64,000 nt of DNA from Spartobacteria bacterium LR76 (GCA_003054655.1 QAYZ01000016.1:620001-684000), one strand, 5' to 3'. Shown: positions 19,486 to 30,286, counted from the first letter of the stretch. The notes: a model not told the origin generated them from the letters alone. Translations and numbers: made by a program.

Positions 19486-20020
19486 ACTTCTGACGCGATA
19501 TTGGGAATCTGGCAAAGAGGCTTTTACCTTCTTGGAGGTACTAGCCTCTATCGCTATTCTGGCCATTCTCGCCGCCCTCCTGATCACTCTTTCTCCAAAG
19601 ATTCGGGATCGGTTTGAGGCCGCTCGCTGCGCCAATAACATGCGACAATTGCATGTCGCATTCTCGGCTTATATTGATGCCAACAACCACTGGCCGCAGG
19701 AGCCTGAGGAACTTTGGAACAAGCCGCCCCGGGACTACGGAGAGTGGTGGATCAACGAACTCAAGCCGTACCTGGACGACACGAACGCCTGGAAATGCCC
19801 TGCCGTAACGCGGGCGACGCGCGAGATGTCCGATCAGAAGCGGCCGGTCATTCATTATACGCCGACGATGTTTGATGAAAACCGGCAGACACCATTCAAG
19901 TGGCCCGGTCAGCCGTGGTTCATTGAGATCGGAGACATGCATGGACATGGCGCTTTGATCTGCTTGCCGGACGGTTCGGTTCGTTCTTTGAATGATCTGA
20001 TCGGTTCAAGCAGAAGGTAG
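19460..20020 (+). CDS. Type II secretion-like pseudopilin with H-x9-DG-type C-terminal domain
   Basis: Pseudopilin of about 186 aa. The class III leader ends before AFTFLEVLASIAILAILAAL, with the conserved Glu5 in the helix. The mature domain has RCANNMRQLHVAFSAYIDANN, common in planctomycete/verrucomicrobial pseudopilins, and a C-terminal LICLPDGSVRSLNDL. I place the start at the GTG at 19460 because AAGGAG lies just upstream; the frame is open further 5' but that part lies entirely inside the preceding gene. It is probably a minor pseudopilin; no other gsp genes adjoin it. Confidence 0.75.
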   Translation: MLTFPPRTRLLTRYWESGKEAFTFLEVLASIAILAILAALLITLSPKIRDRFEAARCANNMRQLHVAFSAYIDANNHWPQEPEELWNKPPRDYGEWWINELKPYLDDTNAWKCPAVTRATREMSDQKRPVIHYTPTMFDENRQTPFKWPGQPWFIEIGDMHGHGALICLPDGSVRSLNDLIGSSRR

Positions 20021-20134
20021 ATTTTTCGCTTCGGCCTCTTAAGAAAGAAAGCAAACCTCGGCTGCCTGGGAGCGGCATCGCAGCGAAGTTGTACCGTGCG
20101 CCCTCAAACGGTTGAGGAAGACACGCTTGTTTTA

Positions 20135-20153
20135 TCGAAATTGTCATTTTCGA
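20135..20153. promoter_or_regulatory. Dyad upstream of uvrA, candidate operator
   Basis: A perfect inverted repeat TCGAAA-N7-TTTCGA lies about 50-65 bp before the uvrA ATG, next to a TATGCT hexamer at 20155-20160 that could be a -10 element. uvrA is commonly under LexA control, so a damage-response operator is a reasonable guess; no verrucomicrobial LexA consensus was available to compare. A second short dyad (CCTCAA...TTGAGG) at 20102-20117 may end transcription of the pseudopilin gene. Confidence 0.4.
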
Positions 20154-20201
20154 TTATGCTTTGAGCCCGGCAGGATTTCCCCATAATAGCGGATTCTGGT
20201 C

Positions 20202-23090
20202 ATGCCGGTCGTCAATCACTCGGTTATTCGCATCAAGGGGGCGAGACAGCACAACCTGCAGAATATCGACGTCGAGATTCCGCGGAACAAGCTGGTCGTC
20301 CTGACGGGATTAAGCGGCTCAGGCAAGTCTTCTCTGGCTTTCGATACGCTTTACGCCGAGGGACAGCGCAAGTACGTCGAGAGTCTTTCCGCCTATGCTC
20401 GGCAGTTTCTGGACCAGATGCAGAAGCCGGATGTCGATTATATCGAGGGGCTTTCTCCGGCGATTGCGATCGAGCAGCGAAATTCCGCCGCCAACCCGAG
20501 GTCGACCATCGCGACCACGACGGAGATTTACGATTACCTGAGGCTCCTTTTTGCCGCGATCGGCAAACCGCATGATCCGGCCACGGGAGAGGCTGTCGTC
20601 CGCCAGACTCCCCAGCAGATCACCGACGAGATCCTTTCCTGGCCTGAAGGCACGAAGATCATCCTGCTTGCCCCGTTGGTAAATCATGAGGCCGGGGAGT
20701 TTCGTGACGTTATCGAAAAGGCGCGTCGCGAGGGTTTCGTCCGCCTGAGAATCGATGGGCAGACGGTGGAGCTCGGCACCCCGACGCTACCCAAGCTCGC
20801 CAAGACCGTGGCGCACACCATCGAGGCGGTAGTGGATCGACTGGTGGTCAAGGACGGCATCCGGCAAAGGCTGGCGGATTCCATCGAGAGCGCTCTGCGG
20901 TGGGGGTCTGGAAAAATCACGATCAGCCGATTGGTTGCCCCAGAGGCAGAATGGGAGGAGCGTAAGTTTTCGACGGACTTCAGCAATCCCGCGACGGGCT
21001 TCACCATGCCGAAGCTCACGCCCAAGCACTTCTCTTTCAACAGCCACCATGGTGCCTGCCCGGCGTGCCATGGAATTGGCACGGAGTTGTTTTTCGATCA
21101 TGATCTGATGGTCGATCCGGCCAAAACGCTTGCTCAGGGTGCAATCAAGCCCTGGCGGGTGGGAAACAAGAGGATGCGCCTGTATTACGGAGCCATCCTG
21201 GAGGCGTTGCGCACGGATACCCCGGTGCCGGAGGATGTTCCATTCCGGGATTTGCCGCAAAAATTCAAGAGCCTGCTCTTTGAGGGCAGCGGTGAACGGG
21301 GAGTAACGGTTCAGACGTCTGCCGAGCGCAAGGTGACCAAGCCTTTTGAAGGGTTGGTCGCCCAGATGGAGCGGCTCTTCGAGACGAGTGAAAGCGAGTT
21401 CACGCGCAAGCGTCTCCGGGCATTCCAAAGCCGCCGCGTGTGCCGGATCTGCCAGGGTGCCAGACTGCGGCCTGAGATCCTGGCGGTAACGATTCCGATT
21501 TCGGACGGCAGGGAAATCAATATTGATCAGTTTTGCGACCTCCCGATTGCCGAGGCTTATGATATTGCCTCCGGGATCGTATTGAGCGCCACCGAGGAGG
21601 AGATCGTTCATGATGTCCTGCGCGAGATTCGTCAGCGGCTGGGTTTTCTGAATGAGGTCGGGCTGGGGTATCTGCAGCTCAGCCGGGAAAGCGGCACGCT
21701 CAGCGGCGGCGAGGCGCAGCGCATTCGGCTCGCGACCCAGATCGGCTCCGGGCTGGCTGGCGTGTTGTACGTGCTGGATGAGCCGAGCATCGGCCTGCAC
21801 CAGCGTGATAACGACCGGCTGATCGGAACCCTGCGGACCTTGCGGGAACTCGGCAACAGCGTGATCGTCGTCGAGCATGACGAGGACACGATCCGTGCGG
21901 CCGACCACATTCTCGACATCGGCCCGGGAGCGGGTCCGCGCGGTGGAAAGATCGTCGCCCAGGGTTCGCTCGACGAGATCCTGAAATGCGAGGACTCTCT
22001 CACGGCCCAGTATCTCAACAAAGGGCTCAAGATTTCCGTGCCCAAGTACCGCGTGCCTCCCCGCAAACTGCGCAAACTCGCGGGCGAGATCGGAGACGGC
22101 TGGCTCACGGTCTTTGGGGCCACCGAGAATAACCTCAAGAACGTCACCGCAGCCTTCCCGGTGGGTTGTCTGACCTGCGTGACGGGTGTCTCCGGCAGCG
22201 GAAAGTCGACGCTGGTAAACGACATTCTGCGTGCCGTGCTGGCACGTGATCTCAACGGTGCCAAGGAGCGACCGGGAGCCTTCAAGCGAATCGTAGGCAC
22301 CGAGCAGTTTGACAAGGTCGTGGTGATCGACCAGACGCCGGTGGGACGTACGCCGCGCTCGAATCCCGCCACCTACTCGGGTGCCCTCGGGCCGATCCGC
22401 GATCTCTTCAGCGAACTGCCTGCGGCGCGAATCCGCGGCTACGATGCCAGCCGGTTCTCCTTCAATGCCAAGGGAGGCCGTTGCGAGCACTGCCAGGGTG
22501 ACGGCTTCATCAAAATCGAGATGCACTTCCTCGCCGACGTCTACGTGGAGTGCGAGGTCTGCCATGGCAGGCGGTACAATCGCGAAACCCTCGAGATCAC
22601 GTACAAGGGAAAGAATATCGCCGATGTGCTGGCCATGACAGTGGATGAGGCGTCCCGTTTCTTCCGCAATATCCCGGCGCTGTCATCCAAGCTGGAGACC
22701 TTGCAAGATGTCGGTCTCGGCTATCTTCGCCTTGGCCAATCCGCCACCACTCTCTCTGGCGGCGAGGCGCAACGCATGAAGCTGGCCGCGGAGCTGGCCC
22801 GACGTGCCACCGGACGCACGATTTACCTGCTAGACGAACCGACCACCGGGCTCCATTTTGCAGATATCCACAAGCTCCTGGAAGTGCTGATGAAGCTCCG
22901 CGACGCCCATAACACCCTGATCGTGATCGAACATAACCTCGAGGTGATCAAATGCGCGGACTGGATCATCGACCTCGGCCCCGAGGGTGGAGCCGGAGGC
23001 GGCACCCTCGTCTGTGAGGGAACCCCGGAAGAAGTCGCGGCAAATCCCCACAGCCACACCGCAGCCTATCTGGCTCGCATGCTCAAATGA
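20202..23090 (+). CDS. uvrA: UvrABC system protein A
   Basis: Damage-recognition ATPase of nucleotide excision repair, 962 aa, with two ABC modules. Walker A motifs are [10 protein letters not shown] (about residue 33) and [10 protein letters not shown] (about 660); signature motifs are [12 protein letters not shown] and [12 protein letters not shown]. The second zinc module is intact (CEHCQGDGF ... [10 protein letters not shown]). In the first, only the distal pair ([10 protein letters not shown]) is present: the stretch before FSFNSHHG, where the proximal CxxC normally sits, has no Cys. The downstream TPR gene overlaps by ATGA. Confidence 0.97.
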   Translation: MPVVNHSVIRIKGARQHNLQNIDVEIPRNKLVVLTGLSGSGKSSLAFDTLYAEGQRKYVESLSAYARQFLDQMQKPDVDYIEGLSPAIAIEQRNSAANPRSTIATTTEIYDYLRLLFAAIGKPHDPATGEAVVRQTPQQITDEILSWPEGTKIILLAPLVNHEAGEFRDVIEKARREGFVRLRIDGQTVELGTPTLPKLAKTVAHTIEAVVDRLVVKDGIRQRLADSIESALRWGSGKITISRLVAPEAEWEERKFSTDFSNPATGFTMPKLTPKHFSFNSHHGACPACHGIGTELFFDHDLMVDPAKTLAQGAIKPWRVGNKRMRLYYGAILEALRTDTPVPEDVPFRDLPQKFKSLLFEGSGERGVTVQTSAERKVTKPFEGLVAQMERLFETSESEFTRKRLRAFQSRRVCRICQGARLRPEILAVTIPISDGREINIDQFCDLPIAEAYDIASGIVLSATEEEIVHDVLREIRQRLGFLNEVGLGYLQLSRESGTLSGGEAQRIRLATQIGSGLAGVLYVLDEPSIGLHQRDNDRLIGTLRTLRELGNSVIVVEHDEDTIRAADHILDIGPGAGPRGGKIVAQGSLDEILKCEDSLTAQYLNKGLKISVPKYRVPPRKLRKLAGEIGDGWLTVFGATENNLKNVTAAFPVGCLTCVTGVSGSGKSTLVNDILRAVLARDLNGAKERPGAFKRIVGTEQFDKVVVIDQTPVGRTPRSNPATYSGALGPIRDLFSELPAARIRGYDASRFSFNAKGGRCEHCQGDGFIKIEMHFLADVYVECEVCHGRRYNRETLEITYKGKNIADVLAMTVDEASRFFRNIPALSSKLETLQDVGLGYLRLGQSATTLSGGEAQRMKLAAELARRATGRTIYLLDEPTTGLHFADIHKLLEVLMKLRDAHNTLIVIEHNLEVIKCADWIIDLGPEGGAGGGTLVCEGTPEEVAANPHSHTAAYLARMLK

Positions 23091-25465
23091 TGAAAGCCTG
23101 CCGGTTACTTGCTCTCGCGTCTTTTGCCATCCTGGGCAGCCTATCGGCCGCTGATCAGCTCTCAGATGTCCGCAAGGCTCTCGCCGACGGCCTCCCGGAT
23201 GTTGCCCTCTATCGAATCGGACTTCTCGGTGACGCTGCTTCCGGTCCGGATGCGCTTTTGCTGAAAGCCCGGGCGTTGAATGCCCTCGGCCGATATGACG
23301 AAGCGGTACAAACGCTCCAGGCCGGGCAGAATCTCACCGACGAGGCCGTGCTTGTCCTCGCTCGCGCCCAAGGCAAGACAGGGCGACTCGACGAGGCTCT
23401 CGCTCTTTATCAAAAGCTGGCGGCTGATCCTCAGTACGCCACGGAAGCCTACCTCTCGCAGGCGGCGATTCTCGAGAAGCTGAACAAACCGGCCAGGGCG
23501 ACCCAGTTGCTTGACGACCTCGCAAAGAATGGTCCGCTGGCTCCGGAGTTGGCCCTGAAGCTGGCGGAGATTCGGCTGGGAGATGGAAACCCGGCGGCTG
23601 CGCTGGATCTGCTAAACGGGATCAACGGGCTTAACGGCGACCAGCTTGCTGCCCAGCAATACCTCCTGGCCAAGGTCAACCTGGCTCAAGGCAATACCGG
23701 GCAGGCTGAAAAACTCCTTTCCTCCATCAAGTCTCCCTCGTCGCAAATCGCCGCCGACGTGGTTACTCTGCGAGGGAATGCCTTGGTACAGCAGAAGGAC
23801 TATAGTGAGGCCGAGCGGGTCCTGGAGGATTTCATCGAGAAAAGTCCCAACTCTGCGGCTCTCGACGGGCCGTTTCTTTTGCTCGATCGAGTTTATGCGG
23901 CCCAAGGAGCCGCTTCCGGAGCCGAACTCAAGCGCTGGGCGGCCGATGCCGACGCACCAGGACGTGCTCAGCTAGCTCTCTTTTTTCTCGCAAAGAGTGA
24001 AGCGCGAAACAGCAAGATCCAGCGCAGCCGGGAACTTTTCAGCCAGTTTCTGCAATCCTCGCCGCCCGGGTCGCAACTGGCGAACGAAGCCAGCATCGCG
24101 CTCGCCCAATCCTACCAGGCGGAGGGGCTTTATCCGCAGGCCATGGCGGCGCTGCAGGGGACTCCGGAATCCGGGCGTACAGGATTCATGCGCGGCGTAA
24201 TCCTTGCTGCTGACGGCGACTTTCGTAATGCCTCAATCTGCTTTCAACAGGCGTCCGGCGACCCGTCGCTAAAACAGTCTGCTTTGGTCAATGCCTGCAT
24301 TTCCGCGACTCTTGCTGGCATCCCCCGTTCGGAGAACAAAGCCTGGCAGGAGCTGGCTTCGCTGCCTGATGCCCAGACGATCCTTCGTCAGGTGGAACTC
24401 AATGAGGGCTTGCTGCTGGCGGCTCAGAAGCGCCCCGAGGCAGGTCCCCTTCTTGAGCGTTTGGCGGCGGGAGATTCGGCGGAAGCTCAACGCGCCCGGC
24501 TCGCTCTCGCGGAGTGGCAGTACGCCCAGCTCAACATCAAGCAGGCGAGGGAGACGCTCAAGCCGCTGCTGGTGGTGAGCAACTCCCCGGAACGCGAGCA
24601 GTCCGAGTATCTGGCGATCTTCCTTGAGGATACCGGTGACGCTTCCTCCGAGCAGGAGTCTTTGCGCCAGGCCGAGGCCTTCCTGAAAGCCTACCCGTCG
24701 TCCCAGTACGAACCCGACGTGAGGATGAAGATCGGCGAATTGTATTTCCGCCGAGGTGATTACCTCGGAGCCATTGCCCAGTTTGATACCGTGGCCGAGG
24801 AGTTTCCCGCCTCGCCATTGGCAGACAAGGCGGTTTTCCTCAAGGCTCAAGCCATGGCGCGCTCCATGGACCCTCGCCTGATGGAGGAGGCCATCGATAC
24901 CTACGAAAAGGTTGCCTCGGGCAGCGGCGCGCTGGCCCTCAGGGCTCGACTGGCCCAGGCCGTCCTTTACGACTCGCTCCACCGGCCCAAGGAAGCCCTG
25001 GGCATTCTCGATAAAATCCTCGCCTCAAAGCCGTCGACGGATCTACGGAGTCGTGTCCTGGTGGAAAAAGGTGATATTCAGTTTGCCCAGGGAGCCAGTG
25101 CGCCTGATCAATACAAGCAGGCGATTGCCTCGTGGGATCAAGTGGCGGCAGATCCGTCCGCTCCCCGCCAGTGGTCCAACCAGGCTCTGGCCAAGATGGG
25201 CGCTGCCTACGAGAAGCTCGGAGACGCCCAGGGGGCGCTGAATTGCTACTACCGTGTCTTCTCGCAGGACCAGAAGGGAGAGCCGGAATACTTCTGGTAC
25301 TACAAGGCGGGATTTGACGCCGGACGTCTTTTGGAATCACAAAAGCTTTGGAAAGAGGCGATCGCAGTCTATGAAAAGATCGCCGCGCTTGAAGGGCCGC
25401 GGGCTGAAGAGGCTCGCAACAGGGTAAACAAGCTCCGACTTGAAAATTTCCTTTGGGAAAACTGA
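23087..25465 (+). CDS. Exported tetratricopeptide-repeat protein
   Basis: 792 aa with a signal peptide (ACRLLALASFAILGSLSAA) and an almost wholly helical body made of TPR-like repeats from residue 40 to the end (for example ALNALGRYDEAVQTLQAG and LYFRRGDYLGAIAQFDTVAEEFP). A central part resembles YbgF/BamD-type repeats with outer-membrane or periplasmic scaffolding roles. No catalytic residues are recognised. It overlaps the uvrA stop by four bases, although a DNA-repair link is unlikely given its export signal. Probable role: protein-protein scaffold in the envelope. Confidence 0.8.
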   Translation: MMKACRLLALASFAILGSLSAADQLSDVRKALADGLPDVALYRIGLLGDAASGPDALLLKARALNALGRYDEAVQTLQAGQNLTDEAVLVLARAQGKTGRLDEALALYQKLAADPQYATEAYLSQAAILEKLNKPARATQLLDDLAKNGPLAPELALKLAEIRLGDGNPAAALDLLNGINGLNGDQLAAQQYLLAKVNLAQGNTGQAEKLLSSIKSPSSQIAADVVTLRGNALVQQKDYSEAERVLEDFIEKSPNSAALDGPFLLLDRVYAAQGAASGAELKRWAADADAPGRAQLALFFLAKSEARNSKIQRSRELFSQFLQSSPPGSQLANEASIALAQSYQAEGLYPQAMAALQGTPESGRTGFMRGVILAADGDFRNASICFQQASGDPSLKQSALVNACISATLAGIPRSENKAWQELASLPDAQTILRQVELNEGLLLAAQKRPEAGPLLERLAAGDSAEAQRARLALAEWQYAQLNIKQARETLKPLLVVSNSPEREQSEYLAIFLEDTGDASSEQESLRQAEAFLKAYPSSQYEPDVRMKIGELYFRRGDYLGAIAQFDTVAEEFPASPLADKAVFLKAQAMARSMDPRLMEEAIDTYEKVASGSGALALRARLAQAVLYDSLHRPKEALGILDKILASKPSTDLRSRVLVEKGDIQFAQGASAPDQYKQAIASWDQVAADPSAPRQWSNQALAKMGAAYEKLGDAQGALNCYYRVFSQDQKGEPEYFWYYKAGFDAGRLLESQKLWKEAIAVYEKIAALEGPRAEEARNRVNKLRLENFLWEN

Positions 25466-25474
25466 CCTCTTTAT

Positions 25475-26554
25475 ATGCCTAGATCACACGTCAAACTGTT
25501 CATTCCCGGACCCATCGAGGTTTCGGAGAAAACCTATCGTGCCATGACCGAGCCGATGATCGGTCACCGCAGCGGCGACTTCAAAGCCCTCTACGGCGGT
25601 ATCCAGCCGAAGCTCCAGGAGCTTTTCGGCACCAAGCGCCCGGTGTTCCTTTCCACCTCCTCGGCCTGGGGCGTGATGGAGGGATCGATCCGCAACCTCG
25701 TTGGTAAAAAAGTGCTCAACTGCATGTGCGGCGCGTTTTCGGACAAGTGGTTCGACGTCAGCAAGCGCGTGGGCAAGGCCGCCGACACTCTCCAGGTGGA
25801 GTGGGGGAAGCCGGTTCTCCCGGAGCAGATCGAGGCAAAGCTTTCCGAGGGCGGTTTTGACGCCGTGACTCTCATTCACAACGAAACCTCCACCGGTGTC
25901 CGCAGTCCGCTGCCGGAGATCGCCGAGGTGATGAAGAAATTCCCCGACGTGATGCTCATCGTCGACTCCGTTTCGTCGTTCTCGACCGAGTCGATCCCGA
26001 TGGACGAACTCGGCATCGACGTGCTGCTCACCGGCAGCCAGAAGGCGCTCGCGCTGCCTCCGGGTCTCGCGCTCTTCTCGGTCTCCGAGCGCGCCATGGA
26101 GCGGGCCAAGACCATCGAGGGACGCGGCTACTACTTTGACTTCGTGGAGTTCGCCAAGAACCAGGAACAGGACATGACGCCCAGCACCCCGGTGATTCCG
26201 CTCATCTACGCCCTGCGTTCGAAGCTGGAAGACATCTTCAGCGAGGGCTTGGAAAACCGTTACGCCCGCCACAAGAAGCTCAACAGCATCGTGCACGAGT
26301 GGGTGAAGTCCAAGGGCTTCGAGTTCTTCGCACCCGAGGGCTATCGCTCGCTTTCGCTCACCTGCGTGGCCAACAACCGCGACGTGGATGTCGCCGCATG
26401 GATCAAGCGCCTGCGTGAGAAGCACCAGTTCGTCATCGATGGCGGCTACGGAAAGCTGAAGGGTAAGACCTTCCGCATTTCCAACATGGGTGACGAAACC
26501 GAGGAAACCATCGGCGAACTCCTCGCCGCCCTCGACGACACGCTCGAGGCCTAA
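25475..26554 (+). CDS. Class V aminotransferase (alanine-glyoxylate / serine-pyruvate type)
   Basis: PLP fold-type I enzyme of 359 aa. The N terminus reads KLFIPGPIEVSEKTYRAM followed by MIGHRSGDF, characteristic of the AGXT/serine-glyoxylate aminotransferase branch. The PLP Lys lies in LLTGSQKALALPPGLAL, the PLP Asp in LIVDSVSSFS, and the substrate Arg region in GKTFRISNMGD. Serine-glyoxylate, alanine-glyoxylate or phosphoserine-type activities cannot be separated by eye. A strong terminator follows, so the uvrA-TPR-aminotransferase run probably ends here. Confidence 0.88.
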   Translation: MPRSHVKLFIPGPIEVSEKTYRAMTEPMIGHRSGDFKALYGGIQPKLQELFGTKRPVFLSTSSAWGVMEGSIRNLVGKKVLNCMCGAFSDKWFDVSKRVGKAADTLQVEWGKPVLPEQIEAKLSEGGFDAVTLIHNETSTGVRSPLPEIAEVMKKFPDVMLIVDSVSSFSTESIPMDELGIDVLLTGSQKALALPPGLALFSVSERAMERAKTIEGRGYYFDFVEFAKNQEQDMTPSTPVIPLIYALRSKLEDIFSEGLENRYARHKKLNSIVHEWVKSKGFEFFAPEGYRSLSLTCVANNRDVDVAAWIKRLREKHQFVIDGGYGKLKGKTFRISNMGDETEETIGELLAALDDTLEA

Positions 26555-26572
26555 ACGGCCCCAGCATTCTTA

Positions 26573-26610
26573 AACCCGCGGAATGGGCTCGTCCTGTTCC
26601 GCGGGTTTTT
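26573..26610 (+). terminator. Rho-independent terminator
   Basis: An 11-bp GC-rich stem (AACCCGCGGAA / TTCCGCGGGTT) with a 13-base loop is followed by a run of T, 19 bases after the aminotransferase stop. Confidence 0.85.
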
Positions 26611-26636
26611 GGTTTTCCGGGGGAGAGGCCTGTGTT

Positions 26637-26966
26637 ATGCCAAGGCTCATGGCACGGGTTTTGATCGCCTTGCTGATGATGGGTTCACTGGTTTGCGCAG
26701 AAGAGCCCGTTTCCCTGTCTTTGGATGTAAACCACGCAGCATTTCTTCCGCCTGCTCAAGCGGAGCCATCCATCCCGCTAAAGCCGCTTCCGTACGCTCA
26801 TACGGACATCATCATCAAACTTCCGAGTATCCCAACGAACTATTTCGTAGTCGTATCTCCAACAGGACGCCTGATGATGATGCGAGTCCCTCCTTACGAT
26901 TACGTTCCACTTCCATCGGCAGTAGGAACTAGCCTCATCGCCAAGCCTCCCGCCGGGTTTCGCTGA
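26637..26966 (+). CDS. Small exported protein of unknown function
   Basis: 109 aa from the ATG at 26637, which follows a GGGAGAGG-like ribosome site; an earlier in-frame start at 26583 would run through the terminator. The N terminus is a signal peptide (RVLIALLMMGSLVCA, cut before EEP; no lipobox). The mature part has PPYDYVPLPSAVGTS and no recognised domain. It lies between the terminator and ileS and is probably read alone. Confidence 0.55.
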   Translation: MPRLMARVLIALLMMGSLVCAEEPVSLSLDVNHAAFLPPAQAEPSIPLKPLPYAHTDIIIKLPSIPTNYFVVVSPTGRLMMMRVPPYDYVPLPSAVGTSLIAKPPAGFR

Positions 26967-27034
26967 TCGGCCGTCGATCTTGGCAGCGCGCGTTTGACCC
27001 TGAGGGGCTGCGCTGGTAATGGTGTCCGTTTCTC

Positions 27035-29752
27035 ATGAGCAGTTACAAGGACACGCTGAATCTTCCCAAGACGGATTTCCCGATGAAAGCCGGGCTCACC
27101 ACCCGCGAACCGGAGATTCTCAAGAAGTGGGAGGAGAGTGGGCTGTACGAGCGCATTCAGGAGGCTCGCAAGGACGCGCCTGTCTACGTCCTGCACGACG
27201 GGCCGCCCTTTGCCAACGGCGATGTCCACATGGGCACGGCGCTCAACAAGGTGCTCAAGGATTTTGTGGTCAAGTCCCGCTCCATGAGTGGGTTCCGTGC
27301 TCCGTATGTCCCAGGCTGGGACTGCCACGGCCTGCCGATCGAGTTCAAGGTCGTGAAGGAATCCAAGGGCCTTTCCCCTGTCGAGATCCGCAAGCGCTCC
27401 GAGGAATACGCCCGGAAGTTCATCGACATCCAGCGCCGCCAGTTCCGCCGCCTCGGCGTGCTCGGCACTTGGGAGCATCCCTACCTGACGCTCGCTCCGG
27501 GTTATGAGGCGGAGATTGTCCGCTCCTTTGCGAAATTCGTGGAGAACGGCCTCGTTTATCAGAGCAAGAAGCCTGTTCTCTGGAGCACGGGCGCGCAGAC
27601 CGCGCTGGCTGAGGCCGAGGTGGAGTATCAGGACAAGACCTCACCGGCCATCTTCGTCAAATTTGCCGTCACCAGCGGTCCCTACGCGGGCAAGGCCAGC
27701 ATTGTCATCTGGACGACCACTCCGTGGACGCTTCCGGCCAACCTCGCCATCGCCGTGCATCCCGAGCACAACTACGTACGGGCCACGGTGGAAGGGCAGG
27801 GGGACGTGATCGTCGCCCAGGCTCTCTTGGATAACTTCGTCAAGGTCGCCGGAGCATCGTCATCGCAGGTTCACGAGGCCTTTGCCGGAGCCGATCTCGA
27901 AGGCACCAAGGCGAAGCATCCCTTTCTCGACCGCGAGGCCACGGTGTACACCGCTGATTTCGTCACCCTCGACACCGGCACGGGCGCGGTTCACATCGCG
28001 CCGGGCCATGGCGAGGATGACTACATGCTGGGCCGCCAGAAGGGCCTGACACTTCTTTCCCCGGTCGACGACAATGGCTGCTTCACCGAGGACGTCGGCG
28101 TGCCGGAACTCGTCGGCAAGTATGTCTTCAAGGCCAACGAGCGCGTGATCGAAATCCTCGCCGAGCGCGGGGCTCTCGTCGCGCGTGAGGATTACCAGCA
28201 CAGCTATCCGCATTGCTGGCGCTCCAAGACGCCCGTGATCTTCCGAGCCATCGAGCAGTTCTTCATCCGCATCGATGACCTGCGCGAGAAGGCGCTGGAA
28301 GCCGTCGACAGCACGACGTGGCTGCCGCATTGGGGCCGCAACCGCATTCGCGGCACGGTGGAATCCCGCCCCGATTGGTGCATCTCGCGCCAGCGTACCT
28401 GGGGTGTGCCGCTGCCCGTTTTCTACGACGCCTCCGGCTCTCCGATCCTCGATCCCGATGTCATCCGCAAGGTGGCTGACGTGATTGCGGAGAAGGGGAC
28501 CAATGCGTGGTTTGAGCTGAATGATGCCGAGTGGGCCGCCCTCGTGGGCCTTCCCACCACCATCTCACGCCGCAATGATACGCTCGACGTGTGGATCGAC
28601 TCTGGCGTGAGCCATCAGGCCGTGCTGCGTACGCATCCCGACCTGCAATTTCCGGCCGACCTCTACATTGAGGCGACAGACCAGCATCGCGGCTGGTTCC
28701 AGAGTTCGCTCATGACCTCGATCGCGCTCAATGGCGTGGCTCCGTACAAGGCCGTGCTCACGCATGGCTTCGTCGTCGATGTCGACACAAAAAAGAAAAT
28801 CTCCAAATCCGCCCAGGGCGGCTACCAGAAGCCGACCGAGGCCGAACATTACGTCAACAAGTACGGTGCCGACCTGCTGCGCCTGTGGGTGAGCAGCATC
28901 AACTTCACCGACGACGTCCCGTTCTCGGAGGAGATCTTCACCCGCCTCACCGACGCCTACCGCCGCATCCGCAACACCCTGCGCATTCTGCTCGCTAACT
29001 TGCACGACTACGACGCCTCGGCGTCCGTGCCGGAGGAAAGCCTCACGCTGGTCGACCGATGGATCCTCGCCCGTTTGCAGAACCTCGTGGCCACCTGCCG
29101 CGACGCCTACGACAAGCTGGAGTTCCACCGCGTCTATCACTCGGTGAACCAGTTCTGCGCCGTCGACCTAAGCAGTCTCTATGTCGACATCACGAAGGAC
29201 CGCCTGTACTGCGACGCCGCCTCGTCGGCCCGCCGCCGCGCAACGCAGTTCGCCATGCGCCAGGTCTTTGACACCCTGACCCGCCTGCTTGCGCCGATCC
29301 TTTCGTTCACCACGGAGGAGGCCTGGGGCTACTTCGATGGGCGCGACTCCATTCATCTGCAACTCTTCCCAGCGGTCGATCCGAAGTGGAAGAATGACGA
29401 GATCATCGCCACCTTCGACCATCTGCTCGCGCTGCGCGGGAATATCACACAAGCTCTCGAGTCGGCCCAGAAGGGCGGCGTGATCAGCGGAACGCTGGAA
29501 GCCCGTGTCGATCTCGCCGTACCGGCGGATGATGCAGCTCATGCAGTGAAGGCCGAACTCGACGAAATCTTCATCCTCAGCGATCTCCATATTCGCGAGG
29601 GGGCGGAGATCGCCGTCGATGTCGCCAAGACCGCCAATCGCAAATGCGAGCGCTGCTGGCGTTTCCGCCCCGAGGTGGGTTCCATCTCCGCTCATCCGGA
29701 GCTTTGCGGACGTTGCGCCGAGGCGGTCGACCTTTTTGCTGCCATCAAATGA
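27035..29752 (+). CDS. ileS: Isoleucine--tRNA ligase
   Basis: Class I synthetase of 905 aa that charges tRNA-Ile. The HIGH-type motif is [14 protein letters not shown], the KMSKS equivalent is [10 protein letters not shown], the editing CP1 domain lies in between (for example [15 protein letters not shown]), and a C-terminal zinc ribbon is seen (CERCWRF ... CGRCAEAV). Length and domain order are normal. No T-box leader is visible in the short upstream gap. Its stop overlaps lspA by ATGA; ileS-lspA is a common bacterial pair. Confidence 0.97.
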   Translation: MSSYKDTLNLPKTDFPMKAGLTTREPEILKKWEESGLYERIQEARKDAPVYVLHDGPPFANGDVHMGTALNKVLKDFVVKSRSMSGFRAPYVPGWDCHGLPIEFKVVKESKGLSPVEIRKRSEEYARKFIDIQRRQFRRLGVLGTWEHPYLTLAPGYEAEIVRSFAKFVENGLVYQSKKPVLWSTGAQTALAEAEVEYQDKTSPAIFVKFAVTSGPYAGKASIVIWTTTPWTLPANLAIAVHPEHNYVRATVEGQGDVIVAQALLDNFVKVAGASSSQVHEAFAGADLEGTKAKHPFLDREATVYTADFVTLDTGTGAVHIAPGHGEDDYMLGRQKGLTLLSPVDDNGCFTEDVGVPELVGKYVFKANERVIEILAERGALVAREDYQHSYPHCWRSKTPVIFRAIEQFFIRIDDLREKALEAVDSTTWLPHWGRNRIRGTVESRPDWCISRQRTWGVPLPVFYDASGSPILDPDVIRKVADVIAEKGTNAWFELNDAEWAALVGLPTTISRRNDTLDVWIDSGVSHQAVLRTHPDLQFPADLYIEATDQHRGWFQSSLMTSIALNGVAPYKAVLTHGFVVDVDTKKKISKSAQGGYQKPTEAEHYVNKYGADLLRLWVSSINFTDDVPFSEEIFTRLTDAYRRIRNTLRILLANLHDYDASASVPEESLTLVDRWILARLQNLVATCRDAYDKLEFHRVYHSVNQFCAVDLSSLYVDITKDRLYCDAASSARRRATQFAMRQVFDTLTRLLAPILSFTTEEAWGYFDGRDSIHLQLFPAVDPKWKNDEIIATFDHLLALRGNITQALESAQKGGVISGTLEARVDLAVPADDAAHAVKAELDEIFILSDLHIREGAEIAVDVAKTANRKCERCWRFRPEVGSISAHPELCGRCAEAVDLFAAIK

Positions 29753-30231
29753 AGTGGCTGCTGGCCGTTTCCCTGCCCTTCTTCGTGATCGATCAGATCA
29801 CGAAGGAGCTGGTGCTACGGTATGTGCCGCTGGATGTGACGATTCCGGTCATTCCGGGATTTTTCAACATCATTCAGGCGCACAATACCGGAGCGGCTTT
29901 CAGCATGTTCCGGGATAATAACTACTTTTTCGTCGGGCTGGCCTCCACGGCATTGCTCGTGCTGGTCTTTCTCTTCTGGAAGGGAAAGTTTGCCTATCTG
30001 ACGACCAAGTGGGCTGGCGCACTGCTCGTGGCCGGTATCGCCGGAAACCTCATTGACCGTTTGCGGCATGGGTTCGTCGTGGATTTCCTCGACGTCATCC
30101 TGCCGTGGTATGGGCATTGGCCGACCTTTAACGTCGCCGACTCTTGCATCTGTGTCGCCGCAGGGTTGTTCGTAATCGCCAGTTTTCGCGAAGAACGCGC
30201 CCAGAAGAAGGCGAAAGCCGAAGCAAAATAG
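29749..30231 (+). CDS. lspA: Lipoprotein signal peptidase II
   Basis: Inner-membrane aspartyl protease that cleaves prolipoproteins, 160 aa with four membrane segments. The catalytic Asp pair lies in [17 protein letters not shown] and FNVADSCI, and NTGAAFSMF is also conserved. I use the ATG at 29749 that overlaps the ileS stop; the frame is open further upstream but only inside ileS. The C terminus is Lys-rich and cytoplasmic. Confidence 0.96.
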   Translation: MKWLLAVSLPFFVIDQITKELVLRYVPLDVTIPVIPGFFNIIQAHNTGAAFSMFRDNNYFFVGLASTALLVLVFLFWKGKFAYLTTKWAGALLVAGIAGNLIDRLRHGFVVDFLDVILPWYGHWPTFNVADSCICVAAGLFVIASFREERAQKKAKAEAK

Positions 30232-30250
30232 ACCGCCATCCATCCAAAGC

Positions 30251-30286
30251 AAAAGGGGTGAACCCGTTGCCGGGCCCACCCCTTGG
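30251..30286 (-). terminator. Terminator between lspA and porin (probably bidirectional)
   Basis: AAGGGGTG pairs with CACCCCTT, with an inner CCCG/CGGG extension (30253-30284). Read on the minus strand the stem is followed by a short T run, which suits the porin gene; lspA may share it. Confidence 0.65.

Larger units (their letters stand above)
18148..19570 (+). repeat. Tandem duplication, unit about 740 bp
   Basis: Two direct copies offset by 738 bp at the 5' end and 744 bp at the 3' end. Each unit contains one exported-protein gene plus the first roughly 100 bases of the pseudopilin gene. The similarity ends near 18830 in unit 1 and 19570 in unit 2. The coding ends and signal peptides are nearly identical, whereas the trailing pseudopilin part of unit 1 has diverged more. 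Confidence 0.85.

Noticed and set aside
20787-22565. 592-codon minus-strand reading frame inside uvrA
   Set aside because: Lies entirely antisense to a full-length conserved uvrA, has no recognisable domain and reflects the codon bias of the GC-rich coding strand.
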